DNA from: Lentisphaeraceae bacterium | GTDB lineage: Bacteria; Verrucomicrobiota; Lentisphaeria; Lentisphaerales; Lentisphaeraceae | Assembly (NCBI GenBank): GCA_021232515.1 | Contig: JAJPOQ010000049.1 | Span: 1 to 38,885 of the forward strand | Direction of reading: 5' to 3' | DNA length: 38,885 nt | Part shown: positions 25,946 through 35,018 of the stretch, one piece after another | Position numbering within the stretch: the first letter of the stretch is position 1 | How the letters are laid out: every line of letters starts with the position of its first letter | Program-made: the position numbers and the translations under genes | The notes under the pieces: model-generated | The model's input: only the letters and a program-made list of their open reading frames with translations | What the model was told of the DNA's origin: nothing | Databases searched by the model: none

Positions 25946-28390
25946 TTAGAAAAAAGATAAATCTAACGATATAGGATGGTTATTTAGCTTTTTGCGAAGT
26001 CGAATAACCATCTCTGTCGGACTTCTACAGAGCTCTGAATTTAGTCCGTTTATGCTGTAAACGTCTGATAGCAATTGATTCCTCACACAAAATTGACCTG
26101 GCTCAAATAAGACTTTCACTTCTTTCTTACTTTCACTAAACCACTGCCCAAAGGCTTTTGGGTTATACTCAAATAACTTCTTTGATTGACAATCAATCAC
26201 GCAATAACTGTCTTCTGAGATAACGACAGCATATACCTTACTTTCTTCATAAACTACACAAGCTAAAGCGCCTTTCTGAGCAGCACATTCATTGACAACT
26301 ACAGCAACACCAAGATAGTTTGCTTGTTGACTTTCTAAGATGGCATCCACTGGTTTCAACTTTATATCGGCCTTAATGTCTATCCCACTTATAAGTTTCG
26401 AGATGTTCTCTTTATTCAAATCCACACTTTTAAACTTTTGAGAAACTGCGAGCTTACGTTTCCAAAAGTCTTTATCAGGCTCAAGATACCGCGGAGAGAT
26501 ATAAGCTGCTTTATTAGCGAACTTGTTAACTATCTCGGGAAATAAATAACTGCCTTGCCGATTTGTCTTAAGTTGATTAATTAGAGGGTTCGCATTCATT
26601 TCGCCTCGAATAACTGTCTGCTCCCATTCTCGGAGATCCTTTTCAAGATTCTCTTTAAAATGGTAATTATAGGAGAATTCAATTTTTTCTCGAGCAGCTT
26701 TTTTTAATTGTTCTAAGGCCGCTAAAGCTTTATCAAAATCCTTAATTTTACAATAAAAGCTAACCAGCTGCCTGTTTCTCTTAATACTCCAAGGACTTGC
26801 TGCTAGATTTAGAAGCATATATGATTCTGCTTCTTTGTAGAAGGCGGGCTTTTCTTGCTGACTACTCAGAGATGCTTGCTTCATGTAAAAATTGGCAATT
26901 TGATTATTTATATCTGCATAATTAGGCTCTAGGAGGATCACCGCCTGCAGACTTTCATTTGTCTCTTTTAAGTTCTTCCCAAACTGCGATAACAGTGAAG
27001 CTTTATTATAATGAGCTTGAAGAGAATAAGGGTCAGCTGCAACACTCTTGCTATATTGGTTATACATCTCATCTATAAGCTTTGGCTCTGAAGTCGCGGC
27101 AAATCGACTCCTTGCTTGTTCTCCTTGCCAATAATAAAACTGAGACGGAATAGCTTGCGATAAACGGTAGCCACCAAAAGCTAAGAAAATGAGAGAAATC
27201 AAAGCCAAAAACTTGTGACTTGTAATCTCTTCTTGCTCTTTTGTTTTAACTTTTAAGATGAGGCCAAAGGCAATGAGAAAAATGATTGCTGACGAAGAGA
27301 TAACCAAAGCCTTGTCTGCCATTCCCATAACAAATAAACTGAGCACTGTCAGTTGCTTAAAACTTACGCCTCTTTCCTCTCCAGCTTTTTGATTTCTCAA
27401 GCTCAAGTAAATTAGTAAAATAAATAGAGCACCAACAGGAAAACCAGTAGATACAACAAGACGTAAAATCTCATTATGAGGATGCTCAACTACTGGAGAA
27501 TAAACAGAACGTTTGCGCAGCTCATCACTAGCAAAATCAACGAAGTCTCTCTGAAAATTCCCAGGTCCATGCCCCAAAAATGGTGACGACACTGCCATAT
27601 TAAAAGTGTCTGAATAAAGAGGGCCTCGTATATCGAAGTTATAAGCGCCCTTGATGTAGTCTTTTTTAAGATAAGCGCCGCTCAAAGCAATCAACACACA
27701 AAGCACGATCAGTCCTATACTGACTTTCTTTGACAGGTAAGCGATACATAGATAAAGCCCCACAACTATAACAACTGGAATGAGAACTCGAGCATGAGTC
27801 GTATAAAGGATATAAACATTGAGAGGAATAAGAATGCCTAAAATAACTTTGAATATATTTGGCTTAAACCTTTCTTTTAAAACCTTAATCGATAATAAAA
27901 ATGAGGACAGTAAACTAGCTGCCAACCAATTCTGATTTCCCGCAAAACCAATCCGAACATTCCCTGGCCAAACCAAGCAATAGAAAAAGCTAATAAACCA
28001 AATCAACAAAGCTCCCCAAAGAAGTATCTGTTCTACTTGCTTACCTTTTTGAGTCGCCAAGGAAATAGCGAGAGGAACACTGAAGAATGCAGAAAATTCT
28101 ACGATCTTATATATCGGTGAGTCAAAGATAAGGCCACTGACTAAAATAAGGCCAAGCGCAGCAAAAATAAATTTCACTTTTATATCTTCAAAACTCAGCC
28201 TCTCAAAACTAAAAGAGATATAAGCTAGGCTGAAAGTCGCCGCAATGAATACATGAGGAATGCTAAAGAAAAATATATGACTGGAAAGCTTAGAGCCAAA
28301 AGGAAAAATTAATGCTAATGGATTGTAAATGAACATCGAAATAACGATGGTCACAGCAAATATTTTAGCTAAGGCTTCTTTCCTCATCAC
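25946..28390 (-). CDS. O-antigen ligase-like membrane protein with TPR and pseudo-transglutaminase tail (copy B)
   Basis: Polysaccharide ligase/polymerase of the Wzy/WaaL superfamily: about ten membrane helices in the first 400 residues, with the family signature FGHGPGNFQRDF (about 270) and EHPHNEI further on. TPR-like repeats follow (about 430-560). The last about 135 residues (from 681) form a separate domain: ANYLGVAVVVNECAAQKG, then VYAVVISEDSYCVIDCQ. That helix-then-strands order is that of the transglutaminase fold, but the nucleophile position is not Cys and the His position is Tyr, so it is probably not catalytic. The start is a GTG that shares one base with the neighbour's stop; an ATG follows directly. 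Confidence 0.82.
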   Translation of the reverse strand: MMRKEALAKIFAVTIVISMFIYNPLALIFPFGSKLSSHIFFFSIPHVFIAATFSLAYISFSFERLSFEDIKVKFIFAALGLILVSGLIFDSPIYKIVEFSAFFSVPLAISLATQKGKQVEQILLWGALLIWFISFFYCLVWPGNVRIGFAGNQNWLAASLLSSFLLSIKVLKERFKPNIFKVILGILIPLNVYILYTTHARVLIPVVIVVGLYLCIAYLSKKVSIGLIVLCVLIALSGAYLKKDYIKGAYNFDIRGPLYSDTFNMAVSSPFLGHGPGNFQRDFVDFASDELRKRSVYSPVVEHPHNEILRLVVSTGFPVGALFILLIYLSLRNQKAGEERGVSFKQLTVLSLFVMGMADKALVISSSAIIFLIAFGLILKVKTKEQEEITSHKFLALISLIFLAFGGYRLSQAIPSQFYYWQGEQARSRFAATSEPKLIDEMYNQYSKSVAADPYSLQAHYNKASLLSQFGKNLKETNESLQAVILLEPNYADINNQIANFYMKQASLSSQQEKPAFYKEAESYMLLNLAASPWSIKRNRQLVSFYCKIKDFDKALAALEQLKKAAREKIEFSYNYHFKENLEKDLREWEQTVIRGEMNANPLINQLKTNRQGSYLFPEIVNKFANKAAYISPRYLEPDKDFWKRKLAVSQKFKSVDLNKENISKLISGIDIKADIKLKPVDAILESQQANYLGVAVVVNECAAQKGALACVVYEESKVYAVVISEDSYCVIDCQSKKLFEYNPKAFGQWFSESKKEVKVLFEPGQFCVRNQLLSDVYSINGLNSELCRSPTEMVIRLRKKLNNHPISLDLSFF

Positions 28391-30852
28391 TATTTTTGCC
28401 TTTTCATAAAGCTTTTGAAAGGAGCTTGCATGGGGCTTATTCTAAACTTAGAGCTTTTAAAGAGATTTTGGAAAAGCCTAAATGCATAAGAAGGGTTAGT
28501 GCTGTAGTGAGGAAACTGACTGCTGTTCGATAAAACTTTACTCAGGAACTCATTTTTCAAAAAATAGGCCTGTGGGTAAGCAAAGTATTCGGCATTAATT
28601 GAACCATAAAGAGCTTTTATCTGATCTACTGTTTTACTTGAAACCAAGCCGTCTTTTAACAACCAAAGCTCATTCTGATTAAACGCAATTAAGGCATAAC
28701 CGCCTTTATCTTTAAAAATGGCTGATTCAAGTCCTTTAAATCTTACTAAATTCGCAAACAGACAAAGCTTAGAAAAGCTACTTCCCTGCTTGGCTTTATA
28801 AATAGTTTTAGGCCATGCAAAGGAATTTCCTGGAGTTGTCTTCACCTTACTTTCTATCTCCTGCCAAAGCTGAGGTATAGCTACAGAATAATCAAAAGCC
28901 TTGGCTAAAAGATTCTGGTCGGATGCAAAAACGGCATCTCCAACAGAAAATGGCTTATTAAACTCCTGAACAAGTGGCCCACCTATATTTGGATAAACAA
29001 CAGATATATTTCGAGAGTACTTCAAAGGTCCCATGATCGACGCGAGAGCCTTGGCTCTTTCTCCATAAGTTCCTTTCGCCAGCATTGCCTCGATAAGTTT
29101 TTCAAAGCTGGCCACCTTAAAGTAATTTAGGTAACGTTCATACTTTCTTTGATAAAGTCCCAAAGTCTCATCTTGCGCTTTCTGCACTTCAGCAAAATCT
29201 CGATACACTACAGCAAAACGCATCCGGTCATAATGCGATAGAACATCGCTACTGTGCAACTTACAGGAATTATCAAAAGCCAACTTTGCTTTATCAAAAT
29301 ACTCTTGTGACTTTTCTGGATTCTCCTTGGCTAACTGAAGAAAATAGTCAGCTTCAATTAGGTTAAAGTACCTAAAGTTAGGTGCGTTTTTACTCAAGTA
29401 CTCATAATGGGTTTTAGCTAATTCAGTTTGCTTTAGGTTTTTCACACTGAAAACAAAAGCTTTATACTGAGCCATGAGATTCCACGGTGTGAACTTTGTT
29501 GATTCTTGTGCCATTTCAAAAGATCGGGCAAAGTCCTGTTTCGCTTCTGCACGTATAGCTTCTCGATAGTAAAGACTAGAAGCAGTCTCTATGGCCACGA
29601 GGTACCCGCCAGCCAGTAAAATTAATATGGCGTATACTTTAGTGAATTTGCGGAACTTTTGATCAAACTCACCAAACTTGAAGAACTCACTTTTTTGCCA
29701 AATTATCCCCATGAGAACATAAAAAAGTAACATTGTCGGTTGTTGATAAAGCGGCTTATCCATCATCCCCTGAACCAGTAGTATGAAAAAGCTAATAGAT
29801 AGGCATAAATCCAAACTATTTTTGGGGCGTCGGCATAAAGTAAAACCTACAAGAAGACACCAAATAAAGGCTACTAGAACGCCATTTTCACTCGCGATAT
29901 ACAAAACTTCATTGTGAGGGTGTTGTGTAGTTTGACCTGCCACTAACATCTCTTTATGAGCTTTACTTTCATAAGCAGGGAAGCTTGCTTCAAAACTACC
30001 AGGCCCAACTCCAGTAAGAGGGTTTTCTTTGATGAGGTTAAGCGTGCTTTCCCAAACAGAGATACGAATATTTCGTGTATTTTCCCAAGCTAGTTGTTGT
30101 CTAAACATAAAGAATAAACAAACAGCCCCAATCGCTAGAGCGGCTAAAACAAGCAGCCTTTTTTTCAGTGAAACATAGAGAAAGGGTACGTAAAAAAGCA
30201 AAAGACCTATTGCCACAAATGAGGCTCTACTATCCGCAGCCTTAATAGGCAGTACAGAGAGTCCAATACAGATAACAATCGCAGTATATAACGACCTTTT
30301 TGAAGGCATCTTTTTTTGTAAGAATAGATGCAATGAATAAATCGCTGCTGGTAAAGTCGCTAAAACTAATGCTGAAAACCAGTTTTTATTGCCTGAGGTT
30401 CCATAAACATTAAAAGACGGTAAAGCCTGATAACTGTGAATAATGTTCACAAGCCATAATAGACCTAATGCCAAGGCTAATTTTTGTAGCAAACTGGTCT
30501 GTTCTAGTTTTTTAAGACTAAAAGCAAGAGTCAAAGGAATAATTACGTAACCAAGAGCTTTAAGAACCAAAGCAATGGGAGAACCACTCATGAGGCCAAA
30601 AACAAGAATTAACGTTCCACCCGCTATACTTAGATGACTTATAACTGACTGGCTTTTTAAAAGTTTATATTTTAAAAGTCCAAAACCAAGGACAGATGCC
30701 AGCATGAAAGTTGGTACGGCAAGATCAAAAATATTGAAGCCATTTCCATGTGGTATAAATAAGGCAAGAGGATAAGTCAGAAATAAACAAGCAATGACTA
30801 CATAGATGTAGTATTTACAAAGTCGCTCACTTACTGATTCTTCTGTCGTCAT
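28390..30852 (-). CDS. O-antigen ligase-like membrane protein with TPR and pseudo-transglutaminase tail (copy A)
   Basis: A paralogue of the downstream gene with the same three-part build. The Wzy/WaaL part has SGNKNWFSAL, LTGVGPGSFEASF and HPHNEVLYIASENG, plus about ten membrane segments to residue 410. TPR-like repeats cover about 430-600. From about residue 685 runs a domain reading AKQGSSFSKLCLFANLVRFK, then KGGYALIAFNQNELWLLKDG, which has the order of a transglutaminase core but Ser where the catalytic Cys should be. Both copies end in a short shared tail (KNEFLSKVL against RNQLLSDVY). GGAG precedes the ATG. Probable work: surface glycan assembly. Confidence 0.82.
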   Translation of the reverse strand: MTTEESVSERLCKYYIYVVIACLFLTYPLALFIPHGNGFNIFDLAVPTFMLASVLGFGLLKYKLLKSQSVISHLSIAGGTLILVFGLMSGSPIALVLKALGYVIIPLTLAFSLKKLEQTSLLQKLALALGLLWLVNIIHSYQALPSFNVYGTSGNKNWFSALVLATLPAAIYSLHLFLQKKMPSKRSLYTAIVICIGLSVLPIKAADSRASFVAIGLLLFYVPFLYVSLKKRLLVLAALAIGAVCLFFMFRQQLAWENTRNIRISVWESTLNLIKENPLTGVGPGSFEASFPAYESKAHKEMLVAGQTTQHPHNEVLYIASENGVLVAFIWCLLVGFTLCRRPKNSLDLCLSISFFILLVQGMMDKPLYQQPTMLLFYVLMGIIWQKSEFFKFGEFDQKFRKFTKVYAILILLAGGYLVAIETASSLYYREAIRAEAKQDFARSFEMAQESTKFTPWNLMAQYKAFVFSVKNLKQTELAKTHYEYLSKNAPNFRYFNLIEADYFLQLAKENPEKSQEYFDKAKLAFDNSCKLHSSDVLSHYDRMRFAVVYRDFAEVQKAQDETLGLYQRKYERYLNYFKVASFEKLIEAMLAKGTYGERAKALASIMGPLKYSRNISVVYPNIGGPLVQEFNKPFSVGDAVFASDQNLLAKAFDYSVAIPQLWQEIESKVKTTPGNSFAWPKTIYKAKQGSSFSKLCLFANLVRFKGLESAIFKDKGGYALIAFNQNELWLLKDGLVSSKTVDQIKALYGSINAEYFAYPQAYFLKNEFLSKVLSNSSQFPHYSTNPSYAFRLFQNLFKSSKFRISPMQAPFKSFMKRQK

Positions 30853-30989
30853 TTTCACTCCAATTAACAAGCCTCATTCTAAGCTCTTTTTACTTGTCTT
30901 GCCAACTAAATAAGAACTACAGATGAAAATTATATAGCAAGCTTTGTTGAACCTTATAGAGTAATCTTTATTAAACCATAACTTGATAC

Positions 30990-31017
30990 TTGAATAGTAC
31001 TTTGATAATATTATAAT
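30990..31017 (+). promoter_or_regulatory. Putative promoter for the second RHH gene
   Basis: TTGAAT (30990-30995) and TATAAT (31012-31017) stand 16 bases apart, close to the vegetative consensus. The start codon is 34 bases downstream. The region 30853-30989 is the divergent spacer from the O-antigen-ligase operon and holds no gene. Confidence 0.45.
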
Positions 31018-31051
31018 CAAATTGAGTAATCAATAAACTGTCAGGGTCAAC

Positions 31052-31222
31052 ATGGAAGAGAATGAAAGAAAAAAGAAAATAAAGAAAGAAATGGTAGCAA
31101 CATCTTTGAGAATCGAAAGGGAAATACTCGATCAAATAGATGACTACGGTATTGATATAGAACGATCTAGAAACTGGGTTGTAAATAAACTTTTGAAACA
31201 AGCTTTAGAAAACCTCAAGTAA
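31052..31222 (+). CDS. Small ribbon-helix-helix regulator, copy 2
   Basis: A 56-residue frame with an unusually basic N-terminus, then VATSLRIEREILDQIDDYGI and ERSRNWVVNKLLKQALENLK. From Met14 on, 28 of 42 aligned residues are identical to the protein at 10239-10421: the DNA-contact strand (MVATSLRIE) and helix B (IERSRNWVVNK) are the same, while the surface of helix A differs. AGGG stands five bases before the ATG. Copy 2 stands alone beside a tRNA gene, divergent from the O-antigen ligases, and has its own promoter. Because the contact strand is identical, both may bind the same operator. Confidence 0.85.
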   Translation: MEENERKKKIKKEMVATSLRIEREILDQIDDYGIDIERSRNWVVNKLLKQALENLK

Positions 31223-31403
31223 AACAGACACTCTAATCAAATAAACTTGTTGCTTAAAAAGTATTCTTATTTCATGACTAAGGTTTATTCGATAGAATCC
31301 ACCTCTTAGAGGTTTTTTACCTATGTTTGAACTATTATTTATACTGAATTTGTGCTGAATGAACAAAAACGGTGAAATTTTCAAAAATCTTTAAAAAAAC
31401 GAT

Positions 31404-31431
31404 TTGTAAATAGGTCCATCCTGTCTATACT
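31404..31431 (+). promoter_or_regulatory. Putative tRNA-Asp promoter
   Basis: TTGTAA (31404-31409) and TATACT (31426-31431) are 16 bases apart. Transcription would start a few bases before the mature tRNA 5' end at 31448. A GC-rich stretch (GGGCACCCC) follows, as in many stable-RNA promoters. Confidence 0.55.
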
Positions 31432-31447
31432 TAGGGCACCCCAAAGC

Positions 31448-31524
31448 GGGGGTGTAGCTCAATTGGTTAGAGCGCCTGCCTGTCACGCAGGAGGCCGCGG
31501 GTTCGAGTCCCGTCACTCCCGCCA
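31448..31524 (+). tRNA. tRNA-Asp (GTC anticodon)
   Basis: A complete 77-base cloverleaf. The acceptor stem GGGGGTG pairs with CACTCCC, discriminator G, and CCA is encoded. D-stem GCTC/GAGC, anticodon stem CCTGC/GCAGG with loop CTGTCAC (anticodon GTC, aspartate), T-stem GCGGG/CCCGT with loop TTCGAGT. The G73 discriminator fits tRNA-Asp. It stands alone, with no other tRNA or rRNA near it. No duplicate of its 3' end was noticed, so no integrated element is suggested. Confidence 0.98.
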
Positions 31525-31762
31525 TTTCTTTCAAACTTCATTCCTCATGATAAAGCAAAGAGCAATACAATTTCGTGCATGAAATTACATATCAGAGTTA
31601 TCAAATATACTATATTACTTCTTTGATATGACAAATTACAAAACTATTTAAAAGAACTTTAAAAATCTTTAAAATTCAAAGCTCTCAACTGTTCAGGGCA
31701 TCTATACATAACCTTCATGAAACCACTCTCTTTTTGTGGCTCTCTTCTCATCAGTTGACAAT

Positions 31763-32020
31763 TTAAGATCCATCACTGGTAACAAGCTTCAACTGCTCAG
31801 CCCCTTCAAAAACTTCTAACCTAGTACTCACTTTAGGAAAACTTAGCAATTCCTGTAAAGGAGCAAATTCACTATCAGTGTATCGAGGGTCAACCCAGAC
31901 TGTCTGAGTATCATATCGTTTATCTATATAAGCTAAACGCAGCGCACAGTTATGACTACTCGTCCCTATTTTGTAGTCGCATCCAAAGTAGAAGCAGCAT
32001 ACCTCATAAAAATGCAACAC
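31763..32020 (-). pseudogene. Possible relic of an unrecognised gene
   Basis: An open minus-strand frame of about 85 codons, starting at a GTG/TTG with no clear ribosome site. Upstream in frame it continues for about 12 codons (SFGEGKGGFKS) before a TGA. The downstream half (RLAYIDKRYDTQTVWVDPRY and beyond) looks protein-like, with mixed aromatic and charged residues, and ends VTSDGS. I do not recognise it. It could be a small gene or the end of a decayed one. Elsewhere in the gene-poor stretch 31525-32407 only the tiny frame at 32134-32217 stands out. Confidence 0.3.
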
Positions 32021-32133
32021 AGACTTAAAACCGCCTTTCCCTTCACCAAAACTGGTTCAAGGAAACCCACTAATCATATTTCCTAAAAAGCTCTTTAGCC
32101 ACCACACAGTTGATTACTCATCTTGCATAGACA

Positions 32134-32217
32134 TCTACTTTAACATTTTTGATCTTCTTATAGGATTAACTATCCATACTTTACCTGTTTTCACATCTGT
32201 AAAACTCAGTAAACTCA
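32134..32217 (-). CDS. Possible 27-residue small protein
   Basis: A short frame beginning MSLLSFTDVKTGKVWIVNP, preceded by AAGG six bases before the ATG. The order hydrophobic start, D-x-x-T-G-K and V-W-I-V-N-P recalls tiny beta-hairpin proteins such as FlbD-like peptides, but the match is loose. It ends in basic residues (RRSKMLK). It could be a real small protein or a chance frame in a decayed region. Confidence 0.25.
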
Positions 32218-32407
32218 TACCTAGCCTTAATCATCATTTCATTTTTATATGTTCTGAAAATTAAAACAAAAAAAGGAATTTATAATATAACAGCCAATTC
32301 TTATAATCTTTTATCTAAAATCTCTGTTTACCAGTAAAACCCCTTTGCTTTAAAGGTCTTCATGAAATATTTTTCAACTGTGTGGATTAGAATAATTTAG
32401 GTGTTGT

Positions 32408-33091
32408 ATGTTTAAACAGAAGTCTCCCGTGAAGTTCACGTTAATCGAACTTTTAGTCGTCATTGCTATTATTGGTATATTGCTGTCAATTCTCTTGCCT
32501 TCTATTGCGAAAGGTCGAGAAATGGCAATCCGATCTTCTTGCTTAAGTACTCAACGACAAGTCGCCATAGCTTCACAAAGTTATTTATTTGAAAGTAATC
32601 ACTATGTCTCTCTGGCTCAAACAGGAGTTACAAGTGGCTCTATCATAAGCAGCTCTTATGCGACTTGGTGGCCAGATATACTCGGCTTTAAAAATATAAA
32701 GGACATAAGCTGCCCATCTGTCGAGTCTCGCGGAATAGGATTGAATCATCCTCAAATAGGTATTTGGTTGAACTATGGACTAAAAGATGGATCTATAGCA
32801 GACCCAGTTAAAACCGTTATCTTTGCAGATTCTGGGAAGGTCAGTAACCTCAGTGAACCTAATCCAGATAAATGGTACTCCGATGAACCGACTACTGGCT
32901 CAATATTCTTTAGAGTTCCAACAAATGAGCCTTTCTATTCCCAAGCTAACCATGGGCAAAGAGCTTTGCCAAGACACCTAAATACGCTCAACGCACTATT
33001 TGTTGATGGTCATGGAGAGTCTACAAGAGCCAGTAAGCTAGGCTTTCAGTATGCGGTTTACGACTCAAGAGCGCTATGGGACAAGTACTAA
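32408..33091 (+). CDS. Prepilin-like secreted protein with H-x9-DG motif
   Basis: A 227-residue protein of the same family as the three at 14025-16312, on its own here. The prepilin signal [20 protein letters not shown] has a somewhat longer basic leader than the others. After the helix comes [20 protein letters not shown]. Near the end is [16 protein letters not shown], an exact H-x9-D-G with a following His, the canonical form. A CPS stretch appears in the middle as in the others. Weak AGGT upstream of the ATG. Its stop is one base from that of the opposing kinase gene. Role unknown. Confidence 0.88.
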   Translation: MFKQKSPVKFTLIELLVVIAIIGILLSILLPSIAKGREMAIRSSCLSTQRQVAIASQSYLFESNHYVSLAQTGVTSGSIISSSYATWWPDILGFKNIKDISCPSVESRGIGLNHPQIGIWLNYGLKDGSIADPVKTVIFADSGKVSNLSEPNPDKWYSDEPTTGSIFFRVPTNEPFYSQANHGQRALPRHLNTLNALFVDGHGESTRASKLGFQYAVYDSRALWDKY

Positions 33092-33092
33092 A

Positions 33093-34895
33093 CTAACAAA
33101 CGAGTTCACTAAGTAAATCATCCAAAGTATTTATCTGATTCATAGTAAGGTTAAAGTCAAAAGTATCACAGACTTCTTCATACTTCTTAGTCCAAGTATC
33201 TATTAATGAACATGGATACTTTGAACAAAGGTAACTAAGTTCGTCTTTATACTCCATGAAGTCATTGATACATGGGATCTGCTCAGCTTTCATAGATTTA
33301 TAAAGTTTAGTTTCAAGTATTTCGGAAGCAAGTTTAAGGGCATCTTCTTTGCTTAGAGATAGGCTCTCAACTTCAACGCTTTCATCTTTCTCAAGCTTAT
33401 GATCAACTTGAGTTCCTATGGCGTACAATAAGTCATCGAGCCTGTAAGGCTTTAACAGGTGATAGTCTGCAAAGGACTCTATATCGTCTACACATTCAGG
33501 GATAACCGATGAAGATATAGCAATGATAGGAACTTTAACTGTTTTAGTATCCCTTATGTTTAGAAGCATTTTTTTGTTCTGCCCTGAACCTACATCCACT
33601 ATCATTAACTGCGGTTTTACTTGATCGGTAACGGTAATTAATCTTTCAGATTCAGTGAAATAAATATCGAAAGGAAAGCACTGAAGGTAACTTGCAATAA
33701 GGTCTCTAGTCACCCCAAAATCGTCTACACAAAGAACGCGCAATTGAGGAAAAATATACTCTACTGAAGTTGGGATATGTATATCACCAGCATTCTCAAT
33801 ACTGAGCACAACTTTATTTAGCGAAAAGCTAAATGTAGTTCCTTTGCCGACTTCGCTTACAGCACTAAGGTCACCATTCATTAATTTAGCCAGGTTTCGA
33901 CTTATTGCTAAACCAAGTCCGGTACCACCTAAGGATGAATCTTGACCTTCCTGTTGCTCGAATGCAGAAAAAACTTTATCTATATTTTCAGAAGGAATGC
34001 CTCTACCTGTGTCAGATACCTTAAAGACTAAGTCAGCCTGATCATCATGAGTATCACAATCAATAGAAAACTTTATGTATCCAGTCTTCGTAAACTTAAC
34101 AGCATTACTTAAAAGATTGACTAGAACCTGACGGACTCTGGTTGAATCTAAGTGAAGAAACTTTGGTAAATTTTCAGATGTCTCTATTAAAAAGTTCAAA
34201 CCTTTTGCTTCTATCATCTGACGGAATATTCCTTCAACTTCAAAGATGAGGTCTTCTAAACGTGTTGAACGGTAATTAAATGTAAACTTTCCTGATTCGA
34301 TTTTTGATAAATCAAGGATGTCATTTATCAACTCCAAAAGACCTTCACCACAACTAATAATTTTATTTAATTGCTTAGCATCTTTCGTATCCTCATACTT
34401 ATTCGCAAGTATCTCACTAAAACCTAAAATCGCCGTCATTGGAGTTCTAATTTCATGACTCATATTTGCTAAAAATAAGCTTTTTGAACGATTCGCAACT
34501 TCCGCTTCATTTAAAGCTCTACGAAGTGATATATGAGTATTAACTCTACTTATAAGTTCTTTAGCACGAAAGGGTTTAGTAACATAATCGACGCCGCCAA
34601 CTTCAAAAGCTTTTGTGACCATTTCTTCTTCGTTATTGGCAGTCAAAAAAATAACTGGTATACTTACAGTTAATTCACTTTCTTTGAGCTTGGTACAGAC
34701 TTCATAACCATCCATGCCTGGCATGTTTATATCAAGTAAGATAAGATCTGGTAAATCATTTAGGATAGCCTCCAGTGCTTGCTCGCCACTAGTGGCAAAA
34801 CGAACAGTAAAACCTTCATCGGTAAGTAATGCTCCCAAGACTTGAATATTTCGTGAAACATCATCCACAATCATCACTGATGGTTTACTAATCAA
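33093..34895 (-). CDS. Soluble hybrid response regulator/histidine kinase
   Basis: A 600-residue cytoplasmic signalling protein with receiver, kinase and second receiver. REC1 (1-120) has acidic DD at 11-12, phospho-acceptor Asp55 (LLDINMPG) and Lys107. HisKA has His147 in MSHEIRTP, followed by HATPase motifs N (LLSNAVKF), G1 (SDTGRGIP) and G2 (GGTGLGLAI). REC2 (from LRVLCVDDFGV) keeps an Asp in LMIVDVG but is otherwise weakly conserved. A helical C-terminus of about 75 residues follows. No membrane segments. The start is a TTG with GGGAGAGG upstream; the next ATG would cut into REC1. Divergent from the YfiR-type kinase by 123 bases, with a similar kinase core. Confidence 0.93.
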   Translation of the reverse strand: MISKPSVMIVDDVSRNIQVLGALLTDEGFTVRFATSGEQALEAILNDLPDLILLDINMPGMDGYEVCTKLKESELTVSIPVIFLTANNEEEMVTKAFEVGGVDYVTKPFRAKELISRVNTHISLRRALNEAEVANRSKSLFLANMSHEIRTPMTAILGFSEILANKYEDTKDAKQLNKIISCGEGLLELINDILDLSKIESGKFTFNYRSTRLEDLIFEVEGIFRQMIEAKGLNFLIETSENLPKFLHLDSTRVRQVLVNLLSNAVKFTKTGYIKFSIDCDTHDDQADLVFKVSDTGRGIPSENIDKVFSAFEQQEGQDSSLGGTGLGLAISRNLAKLMNGDLSAVSEVGKGTTFSFSLNKVVLSIENAGDIHIPTSVEYIFPQLRVLCVDDFGVTRDLIASYLQCFPFDIYFTESERLITVTDQVKPQLMIVDVGSGQNKKMLLNIRDTKTVKVPIIAISSSVIPECVDDIESFADYHLLKPYRLDDLLYAIGTQVDHKLEKDESVEVESLSLSKEDALKLASEILETKLYKSMKAEQIPCINDFMEYKDELSYLCSKYPCSLIDTWTKKYEEVCDTFDFNLTMNQINTLDDLLSELVC

Positions 34896-35018
34896 AGCCC
34901 TCTCCCGTTCGACAACATAACTTTTCTAAGAATGAAAATTTTAGCATAAAGAAAAAATTGTCCTTATGACAAATTATAATTATAATAGTTTTTGAAGTAA
35001 AAATTTAGAGTGTTTGTA

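Noticed and set aside
30971..31201. A 76-residue minus-strand frame over the second RHH gene
   Set aside because: The plus-strand frame has a ribosome site, a promoter and a close paralogue; the minus frame is a shadow.
31448..32407. tRNA-Asp as an attachment site for an integrated element
   Set aside because: No repeat of the tRNA 3' end, no integrase and no phage or plasmid genes are seen in the window.
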